Origin: Nitrospira sp. LK70
Lineage (GTDB): Bacteria; Nitrospirota; Nitrospiria; Nitrospirales; Nitrospiraceae
Length of the DNA: 44,824 nucleotides
Assembly (NCBI GenBank): GCA_011090425.1
Contig: PHGD01000023.1
Span: 1 to 44,824, forward strand
Direction: 5' to 3'
A program made the position numbers and the translations under genes. Below, piece after piece: positions 15,474-22,885 of this stretch. Below the pieces are notes generated by a model. The model was not told where the DNA came from and ran no database searches. It worked only from the letters and a program-made list of their open reading frames with translations. Position 1 is the stretch's first letter; every line of letters begins with the position of its first letter.

Positions 15474-16274
15474 CTACCCAGCGGTCGAGAGAGGATCCAA
15501 GACTGCATCGAAAGGGACAGACGCTTGAAGTTGTCCGTCCACTGAGGGTTCTTTAGTTGTTGTGAACGTCTCGATCGCCCCGCGCTCGAGTAGAACATCC
15601 CCGCCCTCCATCGGAAGAAGTGATTGTTCTGACTCACCCAGTTCTTTGAATTCCCGAAGTGGGGGTAGCTGTGAGAGATCGCTCAAGCCGAAATGTTCAA
15701 GAAAGAATTTGGTCGTCCCATACATGATTGGACGGCCGGGGACTTCCTTACGTCCGACGATTCTCACCAGTTTTCGCTCCAACAGCGTACGCAATACACC
15801 GGAGGTTTCCACCCCACGGATTTCTTCGATCTCCGACCGCACCAACGGTTGCTTGTAGGCGATGATCGCCAATGACTCGAGCGCGGATCTGGACAGTTTT
15901 GCCGCCGTCTTGGCCTTGTCCAGCCGCTTGATCCAAGAGCCATAGTCCTGCTTTGTGACAAGACGATATCCGCCAGCGACGACAGCCAGTCGCACCCCGC
16001 GCCCTTCTTGCTCAAGCGCATGACCGAGATGTCGTAACGCCTCTTCCACTTCAACCTTCGATACGTTCTCCATCACGGACACAAGGCGCGTCAAGGACAG
16101 AGGTTCGGACGAAACGAAAAGCAATGCTTCCAGAATCGCCTGGAGATCGCCCATACCTTGCACCAGATTGTCATCGAAGTTCTGATCATGAAGCGATCCA
16201 TTCATCATCTCTCCGACATTCATCGCGTCGGCTTCCGCCACAGGATGAACCACATCCACCATCAGTGGAGTCAT
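15474..16274 (-). CDS. scpB: Segregation and condensation protein B
   Basis: ScpB is the winged-helix (kite) subunit that, with ScpA, forms the SMC condensin complex acting in chromosome compaction and segregation. Family motifs seen are LEALLFVSSEPLSL, LESLAIIAYKQP and IMYGTTKFFLEHFGL. The start is set at ATG 16274, which overlaps the scpA stop (ATGA) and has a GGAGGGG ribosome site; a further ATG at 16286 is in frame but less likely. The C-terminal tail of about 65 residues past the FGL motif is longer than usual and low in structure. Confidence 0.95.
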   Translation of the reverse strand: MTPLMVDVVHPVAEADAMNVGEMMNGSLHDQNFDDNLVQGMGDLQAILEALLFVSSEPLSLTRLVSVMENVSKVEVEEALRHLGHALEQEGRGVRLAVVAGGYRLVTKQDYGSWIKRLDKAKTAAKLSRSALESLAIIAYKQPLVRSEIEEIRGVETSGVLRTLLERKLVRIVGRKEVPGRPIMYGTTKFFLEHFGLSDLSQLPPLREFKELGESEQSLLPMEGGDVLLERGAIETFTTTKEPSVDGQLQASVPFDAVLDPLSTAG

Positions 16275-17074
16275 GCTCCCCTCCATTCTAGATCGACATC
16301 ATCAAGCTCTGCCGGATCGGGCACTAAAGAGAACGTCCTTGAAACCAGAATCGGTCCGAATGTTTCCCCTTGGAATACACGAACAACCCGCAATCGCATT
16401 AATTCAAGTAACGCCAGGAACGTCACAACGACCACCATTCGATGGCACGATCCCTCGAACAGCGCGGCAAACGAGACCGAATCTTTGCCTTCGAGCATTT
16501 CCAGAACGAGGTTCATCCGCTCCCGAACCGTGAGATTGTCAAGAACAATCTCGATGAGCGGGCTGCCCGGATTCCGTTCCAGCACTCCTTTGAGCGCATC
16601 GACGAGATCAAACAGCGAGACGTTCTCCAACGGCAGATCCTCCTCAACCTCTTCGACTGAATGAGCTTGCTCCCGCCCAAAAATCTCGCGCCACAGTGTT
16701 TCCTGCTGGTCGAGCTGACGTGCCGCCTCTTTGAAAGTCTTATATTCGAGCAAGCGTCGAACGAGTTCTTCCCGCGGGTCCGGCCCATCTTCGTCGTCGT
16801 CGGCCTCATCCACCGGCAACAGCATTCTGGATTTGATCTGCAATAACGTCGCGGCCATGACCAAAAAATCACCCGCCACGTTGAGGTTGAGTTCCTCCAT
16901 GGCCTCCAGATAATCGAGGTATTGTTGGGCAATCATCGCGACGGGGATATCGTAGATGTTGATCTCATTCTTTTTGATGAGATGCAGCAGTAAATCCAAT
17001 GGTCCTTCGAAATTTTCGATGCGGACCTGGTACGGAAGCTCAGTTTGTTCAAAATCCTCGGCCTGTGAGTCCAC
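16271..17074 (-). CDS. scpA: Segregation and condensation protein A
   Basis: ScpA is the kleisin that bridges SMC heads. The N-terminal signature VRIENFEGPLDLLLHLIKK and the following INIYDIPVAMIAQQYLDYL are typical, as is the C-terminal winged-helix end. The acidic linker VDEADDDEDGPDP (about 98-110) is common in this family. Length (267) fits. It starts with GTG at 17074 and is the first gene of the scpA-scpB pair, coupled by a 4-base overlap. Confidence 0.95.
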   Translation of the reverse strand: MDSQAEDFEQTELPYQVRIENFEGPLDLLLHLIKKNEINIYDIPVAMIAQQYLDYLEAMEELNLNVAGDFLVMAATLLQIKSRMLLPVDEADDDEDGPDPREELVRRLLEYKTFKEAARQLDQQETLWREIFGREQAHSVEEVEEDLPLENVSLFDLVDALKGVLERNPGSPLIEIVLDNLTVRERMNLVLEMLEGKDSVSFAALFEGSCHRMVVVVTFLALLELMRLRVVRVFQGETFGPILVSRTFSLVPDPAELDDVDLEWRGA

Positions 17075-17156
17075 GACGCCGTTATATCAACTTATGGGGG
17101 AACGGGCAAGCCTGAACCTATATATTGGGGATGATCGAATATTCTACAACTACTCT

Positions 17157-18365
17157 TCAGTTGAGTCTTACGGCATATGCGACAAGCAAGGCAGCCACGA
17201 TAAGAAAGGCTAAAGTGAGGGCATACGGTCCATTCCCGATCTGAAAAAGGCCGGTAGGCTGAGCTGATTCAAGCCGTTTTGTGTGGGCTAAAAGCGGGGC
17301 TTGATCGAAACGTGCCTTTACAAGGTCGTCTTGTTGTCTGAATTCAGCGTGTGAGAAATCCACTGACCCTAGAAACTGAGCGGCGGAAAATATCGCCTCA
17401 TTTTCAAAGACCGCAAACCCAAAAAAGGTCTCCCGGCTGAAGATCGCTTCACTGAAACTGACTCGACTTTTGAAGCGACTCCCGGAAAAGCCTGTCCCCA
17501 TGCCGAACCTCGATCGCTCAAACGTAGCCGGTTGCTCGAAAGTCACTTCTAAAAATTCTGCCATTCCGTCGAAAAGCGCCCCGGTACAGTCGACTGAATC
17601 ACGGAACGTAGATTGATGAAACCTGGTGCTGGAACCAAACTTGGTCTCACGACAGTCCATCTGCCGGACGAACTGTCCCTGAACAAAATAAGCTTCTTTA
17701 TCAAATGTGGCGGCGGATAGTTCGACTCGTTCCTGGAAGATTGACCGCGAGAGATCTACGCCCCCCTTGAAATGGGACCGGGAAAAGTTCACCGGTTCTT
17801 CAAACCAAAGCGCGCCGTCAGCTGATCCATGACGCACTGTACCCAATACCAGGGAATCTCTTAGGCTCAGTGCCTTGCGAACGAGTCGCGGTCCGTCGCC
17901 ACCGATACGATCTTCTTGGTTCGTTATCTCTGGCGTCGACAACGGTGAGCGCGACGTTGCTTGTACAGCAAGGTGATCGAAGATAAGATCGCCGCGCACA
18001 ATCACACCACGAAGATCGACAGGACGCCCCTTGGCGATCGCATCCATGATTGCTTCGCCAGGCACTGCATGGGCTTCCCGCTCAGCCGGCGTACAGGTGG
18101 ACGGAAGATGGATCACAAGACCGGCGTCAATTCCACTTGCGGATGTCTCGGCAACGCACACAGCATCGGCTTCGGGTGGAGCTGGCAGAATAGCGCTTAC
18201 GAGCGCCATTGCCACATACCAACGAGACCATCTCCGTTTCCAACGTCCGTCATCTGTTCCACATAAGCAAAGGCGAAGCAAGATTCTGTCCGTATTGCAA
18301 AGGGGAAAGCACCAAAATGTTCTGGAGATAATGAGACACCGCCGCTGGAAATTAATCAGTTTCAA
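17157..18365 (-). CDS. Membrane-anchored pentapeptide-repeat protein
   Basis: The central and C-terminal parts show many five-residue units with Phe at the central position (VNFSR SHFKG, RVSFS EAIFS, AIFSA AQFLG, VDFSH AEFRQ), which build a right-handed quadrilateral beta-helix. The C-terminus is one hydrophobic helix (YALTLAFLIVAALLVAYAV), an anchor ending in RLN. An N-terminal hydrophobic stretch ending EADA looks like a signal peptide, preceded by a basic region RWKRRWSRW. The start is uncertain: TTG 18365 gives 402 residues without a ribosome site, while an internal GTG or ATG near 18210-18216 would give about 350. An export role with the helix facing the periplasm fits. Function unknown. 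Confidence 0.75.
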   Translation of the reverse strand: MKLINFQRRCLIISRTFWCFPLCNTDRILLRLCLCGTDDGRWKRRWSRWYVAMALVSAILPAPPEADAVCVAETSASGIDAGLVIHLPSTCTPAEREAHAVPGEAIMDAIAKGRPVDLRGVIVRGDLIFDHLAVQATSRSPLSTPEITNQEDRIGGDGPRLVRKALSLRDSLVLGTVRHGSADGALWFEEPVNFSRSHFKGGVDLSRSIFQERVELSAATFDKEAYFVQGQFVRQMDCRETKFGSSTRFHQSTFRDSVDCTGALFDGMAEFLEVTFEQPATFERSRFGMGTGFSGSRFKSRVSFSEAIFSRETFFGFAVFENEAIFSAAQFLGSVDFSHAEFRQQDDLVKARFDQAPLLAHTKRLESAQPTGLFQIGNGPYALTLAFLIVAALLVAYAVRLN

Positions 18366-18484
18366 CGGCGGTGTGTAGAGGCAATCACCGCAGACCTAAG
18401 GTCCCTTGCTTCCGTCAATGATGAATTGTGTCGAACGGGACGCATGATAGACGAGGCCGGGACGATCACTATTAAGGACGAGTA

Positions 18485-18949
18485 TCAGCTGTGTCGGTAA
18501 TCGTCGTCCAACAAATCGTCGGACTTATCAATAAGCGTGTCTCTGTCGTCATCGGCGTCGAGATCCAATTCTTCTTGGACGTCGTCTTCTTCGATCTCGC
18601 CCTCCATCTCCAGGTCATCGCTGACGATTTCATCCTCATCGTCGAGATCGGCCTCTCCCGGTTCCATGGGCATGGCCGGCTTAACTGCCACGGATTTGGG
18701 TGGAGCCACATCCTCTTCACCAGCGAATTTCTTGGCGGATGCGCTCGGTGGACTGGCCTTGGGCGCGGCCTTCTTCACAGCTTTGCCGGCTGCCTTCTTG
18801 GCGGGCTTTTTCTTCGAGGCCGGTTTGGACGTTTTGACAGCCGCACGCTTTCTCACCGTTTTCTTGATCGCTTTCTTCTTCGGTGACGGTGCCGCTTTTT
18901 TCGCCTGCGACGATTTTTTCGCTACGGTTTTTTTCTTCTTGTTCGCCAT
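18485..18949 (-). CDS. Lys/Ala-rich histone-like protein with acidic tail
   Basis: A 154-residue protein of strongly split charge. Residues 1-80 are Lys/Ala/Pro-rich (begins MANKKKKTVAKK, with KKAAPSPKKKAIKKTVRKR), as in eukaryotic H1 tails and bacterial H1-like proteins such as AlgP or HctB-type. The last 55 residues are nearly all Asp/Glu (EADLDDEDEIVSDDLEMEGE). The basic half likely binds nucleic acid; the acidic tail may mask or regulate it. The start at 18949 is set by GGAGG seven bases upstream; the longer frame to 19075 is not needed. Low sequence complexity makes homology calls unreliable. Confidence 0.75.
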   Translation of the reverse strand: MANKKKKTVAKKSSQAKKAAPSPKKKAIKKTVRKRAAVKTSKPASKKKPAKKAAGKAVKKAAPKASPPSASAKKFAGEEDVAPPKSVAVKPAMPMEPGEADLDDEDEIVSDDLEMEGEIEEDDVQEELDLDADDDRDTLIDKSDDLLDDDYRHS

Positions 18950-19236
18950 TCCGATTCCTCCTCTTCGTTTCAGCGCGGCGCAACGGCCTCCATCTAGCAT
19001 GAACGAACGGCCTCTTGCAACCACCCCGATCCTGATTTTCATCGGTCGGCCATTTCCGACTTGTTTAGGACTCAATAGGAGAAGGATTTTGCCGACCGAT
19101 GAGCAAGGTGGAAGGATTCCAGAACGCTCCGCCTCACTCCCATGTTATTATAACGAGTGCCCCTCAAAAACGAGCCTGAATCCTCTTCGTCCTCGGCTCT
19201 TACGAACAAACCGGTTGGTAAGGATTAACCCTCGAC

Positions 19237-19614
19237 GTGATCCGATTACGCCTCGTGACGATTGCCCTAGGGATCGCAGCTGCCTCAGGTGTGCCGGCCC
19301 TCAACCTTTCGACAACCACGCAGATTCTCATGGAAAACGGATCGCCTTATTACATTCCTGCCACCGCCACCGTGGCCAGCGGCACACCCATTCGCTGGGA
19401 TAATCCGACACCCACCCACCATACGGTCACTCACAATGACTGCGTGAAGGACGAGAGCCTGTGCCTATTCGATTCGGGGACGGTCGCACCGGGAGGACAC
19501 TTTACTGTCCCGAGCTTGCCGGCTGGCCGTTACCTCTATCACTGCGGGATCCACCCCATCATGCGAGGTCAGCTGGTCGTGACTGACGATCTCTCAACGT
19601 TGTCTCAGTTGTAA
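19237..19614 (+). CDS. Secreted cupredoxin (plastocyanin/azurin-like)
   Basis: A 125-residue type-1 copper protein with signal peptide (ends near GVPA). The ligand set is clear: His61 or His62 in PTHHTVTH and C103, H106, M109 in YHCGIHPIM. Two further Cys (C69, C76) could form a disulphide. Such proteins shuttle electrons in the periplasm, here possibly in the respiratory chain. It starts with GTG at 19237, 17 bases after GGTAAGG, so the ribosome site is weak. It stands alone between a divergent gene and the methyltransferase. Confidence 0.87.
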   Translation: MIRLRLVTIALGIAAASGVPALNLSTTTQILMENGSPYYIPATATVASGTPIRWDNPTPTHHTVTHNDCVKDESLCLFDSGTVAPGGHFTVPSLPAGRYLYHCGIHPIMRGQLVVTDDLSTLSQL

Positions 19615-19691
19615 CTACACCGATCATCATCTTGCACGATTCCTGATCGCTCCTGTAGGCTGCTGGGACTCATCACTAAGAACTGATCGCC

Positions 19692-21182
19692 ATGAAACCC
19701 GCTGCCGCTATCCATGAACCCTGGAACTTGACTGGAGAGACCTTGCGACTCCTAGCCTGGCACATTCCCGACCTCGTCGCCTATCACCATAACCCAGACG
19801 AATGGTGGCTTGCCCCGCTTGATGACAATCTGCCGCTTATCCGGCTGAACCGCACCGGTCTGGACATGCTCAAGGCCATGAACGGCCATACGACTGTCGG
19901 TACGCTCGTTGAAGAATATGGCGCGCAACTCTGCGGACCGGATGGACAACCGGGGTCATGGCACCTTGAACGATGGGCCACGCCAAACTATTCCCTCTGC
20001 TATTTCGGGACTGCCCCACCAGGAGGGCATCGACACAAAGCCAAGTGGGATACCCTTTTACAGCAGGTCCGCCAAAGCTGGTCGGGTAGGGAAGGGTTTG
20101 AGGGTGAGGAGCACCTGGAAGAATTCCATCGGCATGAGCTTGGTCAAAGCGAAGAAGATGACAGTCATTTTGACCTGATCGAAACCACTGTCTCACATCT
20201 CTTCCGTGAGCCGAGCGAAGCATTGGCCGGCTTGACCTACGGGCGACTCCTCATGCGGCAACTGCGCCGGCTTGGCTGGTTCAATCCCAAACCGAAAGTC
20301 CTTCTGGAGATCGGCGGGGGACTTGGCTACCTCGCGCAGGAGCTTGGCAAGGACCTGTTGCCCTTCGAAAAGCAGGGCATGACATACCTGTTGCTCGACC
20401 TCACGCAACCGTTCCTCAAACTCCAAATTACTCGAGCCAAAGTCGGGGGGTGGAATGTCTCCGGCACCAGAGCTAATGCCGAATTGCTCCCGTTTACCGA
20501 TCACTCCATCGACCTCGTGATCGACAACGAGAACATGGCAGACATGACTCCCGTGCAATTGGGTAAGAAGGAGCTGGTGAGAGGGGTCGGAGAGACTGCA
20601 CAACACCAAGAAGCACTGGATTGGATCAGACGGCTCCGCCTTTCGATAGAAGCAGACCTGCCGGAATCTGTCATCTTCAACCTAGGGCCGATTCGCTTTG
20701 TTGCCGAGTTGTGGCGAGTACTCAAGCCTGGTGGTCGAGCGTTTCTCACCGAGTTCGGCATTGAGGACGGATGGCCCGGACCCGTAAAGCTGCCGGGACA
20801 TACAGAATACGAGGTCCAATACAGCCACCTGCGACAAGCTATCCGCTGGCTGGGGTTTCAAGAGCGGTACCTTTCCCTTCCACAATTTCTTGGACTTAAG
20901 CCGGACACGAAAGTCCTCTGCACCGGCGCAACCTACACCATCCAGAGATTCTGTCAGTCGATCAACCGCCCCTTCGCCCTGCGCGCCTATACTCAGAAGG
21001 AGTTGCAACAGACCTTGGGTGACATGCTCCCCAAGCTTGAAGGCCTCCACTATCACGACCTTGCCGATCCTGCATGGTTCGGCCTCCAGGACTTCAAAGT
21101 GCTGTTGCTGGAAAAGCCGGGTGGGACGCCGAAGCCGCAGTTTACCGAGAACAATGGCTATCGGTGGTATTCGCAGAAGTAG
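19692..21182 (+). CDS. SAM-dependent methyltransferase with a PqqD-like N-terminal domain
   Basis: A 496-residue two-part protein. Residues about 37-80 (WWLAPLDDNLPLIRLNRTGL, then MNGHTTVGTLVEEYG) have the strand-helix pattern of a PqqD/RRE domain. After a helical linker comes a class-I methyltransferase: motif I VLLEIGGGLGYLAQEL (203-218), an acidic strand end LLLDLTQ, NAELLPFTDHSIDLVIDNE, and the VLKPGGRAFLTEFG motif. The substrate is unknown. RRE-like domains fused to modifying enzymes usually bind a leader peptide, so a RiPP substrate is plausible; the N-terminal similarity was judged by eye only. No partner gene is in the same operon. Confidence 0.75.
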   Translation: MKPAAAIHEPWNLTGETLRLLAWHIPDLVAYHHNPDEWWLAPLDDNLPLIRLNRTGLDMLKAMNGHTTVGTLVEEYGAQLCGPDGQPGSWHLERWATPNYSLCYFGTAPPGGHRHKAKWDTLLQQVRQSWSGREGFEGEEHLEEFHRHELGQSEEDDSHFDLIETTVSHLFREPSEALAGLTYGRLLMRQLRRLGWFNPKPKVLLEIGGGLGYLAQELGKDLLPFEKQGMTYLLLDLTQPFLKLQITRAKVGGWNVSGTRANAELLPFTDHSIDLVIDNENMADMTPVQLGKKELVRGVGETAQHQEALDWIRRLRLSIEADLPESVIFNLGPIRFVAELWRVLKPGGRAFLTEFGIEDGWPGPVKLPGHTEYEVQYSHLRQAIRWLGFQERYLSLPQFLGLKPDTKVLCTGATYTIQRFCQSINRPFALRAYTQKELQQTLGDMLPKLEGLHYHDLADPAWFGLQDFKVLLLEKPGGTPKPQFTENNGYRWYSQK

Positions 21183-21200
21183 ACTCCTATTAGGACTTTT

Positions 21201-21506
21201 TTAGTCTTCGTTCGCCCCACCCGAACCACTAAACGAGTCCATGGTTTCAGAACGGCCTGCGCGACTCCATCCTGTGTAGTCATGGATATCTGTAGGTCGA
21301 CCACTCCCATGACAAGAACCGTGACTAGACAGTCGGACCAGTTCCTCCTCCTTTCTGATATTTCGCTCTGTGTAGAAAAGCAAGCATCTGCCTAAGAGAA
21401 AGCAAACCGCAACGAGCCAGAGAGTTCGACTGAATGCCCAAGCGGCGGGCACAAGAATCAGGCTGACAATTATCAGCAATGCTCCGACTATTTCCCTAAA
21501 CCTCAT
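21201..21506 (-). CDS. Small membrane protein, hypothetical
   Basis: A 101-residue protein with two transmembrane helices (about 7-25, IVGALLIIVSLILVPAAWA, and 28-45) and a polar, Ser/Gly-rich C-terminal tail (SETMDSFSGSGGANED). The ATG at 21506 has GGAGG four bases upstream, so it is preferred to the longer frame beginning at 21575. It is convergent with the methyltransferase gene, 18 bases from its stop. No family recognised. Confidence 0.6.
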   Translation of the reverse strand: MRFREIVGALLIIVSLILVPAAWAFSRTLWLVAVCFLLGRCLLFYTERNIRKEEELVRLSSHGSCHGSGRPTDIHDYTGWSRAGRSETMDSFSGSGGANED

Positions 21507-21595
21507 TGCACCTCCGGCACCTTTAGAAGTAGGAGCAGACATCCATGAACACTGGACCGCTACAGAGACAACCATGATAAGAAATAGCTTCTTTC

Positions 21596-22558
21596 TTACT
21601 TAAGCTCTCTTAGCCCATCCGCGAGCAAATTAATCAGCACTCCTTCCCGCAATCCCAGATCGCTCACTAGACATTCTTCTCGCTCAAGCGTCTCCATGAT
21701 CGTCCGAATAATGATCGCCCCGGCGACGATGACTTCTTCGCGATCGTTCTCAAGACCAGGCAGGCCGATGCGTTCCGTCGTCGTTCGGCTGAGCAGTGCC
21801 TGCTCTAATTCACGAATGGTTTCCAGCTTCAGCCTGTAGTTATGGATGCGAGCCGACTCGTAGGTGGAAAGTTTCTGAGCCATGGCCGCGAGAGAAGTAA
21901 TCGTGCCGGCGGTGCCGACGAATGTCGCCTGACGATGATCACCCATGCCGACAACAGCCGCTTTGGTCTCTCTGGTAACCCACTCGCACGCCTGTAGCAC
22001 TTCCTCATCAGTCGGAGGATCGTGGCACAACATGCGCTCACACAGGCGGACGACTCCGATATCGATCGATCGGGTAATCGGCTTCTGTCCCGGGCGATCG
22101 AGGATGAACTCGGTACTTCCGCCACCGATGTCCACTGCAAGGATGTCCGTCACTCCAGCCGGTAAGCCGGAGCGAATGCCGAGCAAGGTCCGCCGCGCTT
22201 CTTCCGCCCCAGAAATCACTTCGACATCGAATCCGGTTTCTCGCCTGATACGCACAAGAAATTCATCCCGATTCGCAGCGTCTCGGACAGCGCTCGTTGC
22301 CACGACCGAGGACGCCTCGACATGACAACCGTTGATGAGATTCCGCCAGTCTTGGAGACAGCGGACGACCCGATCCATCGCTGCCGGACTCAGTCGGTTG
22401 GTCTGATCGACACCTTCGCCGAGGCGGAGAATGCGTCGGTCAGAGTGAACTTCTTCGAGAAGCTGCCCAGAGGTAAGGTCCGCGATTAATAAACGACAAG
22501 TGAGGGTGCCGATATCGATACCGGCGAGTCGTCGCACGTGCTGATACGGCTCGGTCAT
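21596..22558 (-). CDS. ppx: Ppx/GppA family phosphatase
   Basis: Exopolyphosphatase / (p)ppGpp phosphatase family of the ASKHA fold. The N-terminal phosphate loop is AGIDIGTLTCRLLIAD (12-27), the second loop is AVDIGGGSTEFIL (about 140-152), and VGTAGTITSLAAM gives the third conserved glycine region. The length (320) matches the short class that releases phosphate from polyphosphate or hydrolyses pppGpp. It overlaps the upstream coiled-coil gene by four bases (ATGA), which indicates one operon with it and recG. Which substrate is used cannot be told from sequence. Confidence 0.9.
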   Translation of the reverse strand: MTEPYQHVRRLAGIDIGTLTCRLLIADLTSGQLLEEVHSDRRILRLGEGVDQTNRLSPAAMDRVVRCLQDWRNLINGCHVEASSVVATSAVRDAANRDEFLVRIRRETGFDVEVISGAEEARRTLLGIRSGLPAGVTDILAVDIGGGSTEFILDRPGQKPITRSIDIGVVRLCERMLCHDPPTDEEVLQACEWVTRETKAAVVGMGDHRQATFVGTAGTITSLAAMAQKLSTYESARIHNYRLKLETIRELEQALLSRTTTERIGLPGLENDREEVIVAGAIIIRTIMETLEREECLVSDLGLREGVLINLLADGLRELK

Positions 22559-22878
22559 TGCTCGTTCCGAATGTCTTCCATGTCGGCTTCCAGTTTCTTC
22601 CGCGACTCCTTGAGTACCCCAACCTCCTTGACGAGACGCACGATCTCAGCGTCATACACGACCCGCTCGGCCGTTTCGCCCCGCTCCTTCATGTCGATAG
22701 CCCGCTCGCCGATGTCTTTGTATAGATCTGAAAGTTGCTGGTCGAGCTTGTGGAGCTCCAGCCTCATGCGGAGCAGTTCCGTCTCTTCTAATGCACGACC
22801 GGCAGCATGGACGGTTCCCAGACGCAGCGTGGCGACCCCGGCTCGCAAGTCATCTTTCAATCGTTGGAGAAATCCCAT
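22555..22878 (-). CDS. Coiled-coil protein, hypothetical
   Basis: A 107-residue, highly charged and helical protein with long heptad stretches (LRMRLELHKLDQQLSDLYKD, IVRLVKEVGVLKESRKKLEAD). No signal peptide or domain is recognised. It sits between recG and ppx with a 7-base gap to recG and a 4-base overlap with ppx, so it is co-expressed with both. It may be an adaptor protein. Confidence 0.75.
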   Translation of the reverse strand: MGFLQRLKDDLRAGVATLRLGTVHAAGRALEETELLRMRLELHKLDQQLSDLYKDIGERAIDMKERGETAERVVYDAEIVRLVKEVGVLKESRKKLEADMEDIRNEQ

Positions 22879-22885
22879 CGGTGTC

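Noticed and set aside
18537..19403. 288-codon Ser-rich plus-strand frame
   Set aside because: It is the mirror of the Lys/Asp-rich minus-strand gene, whose skewed codons leave the opposite strand open.
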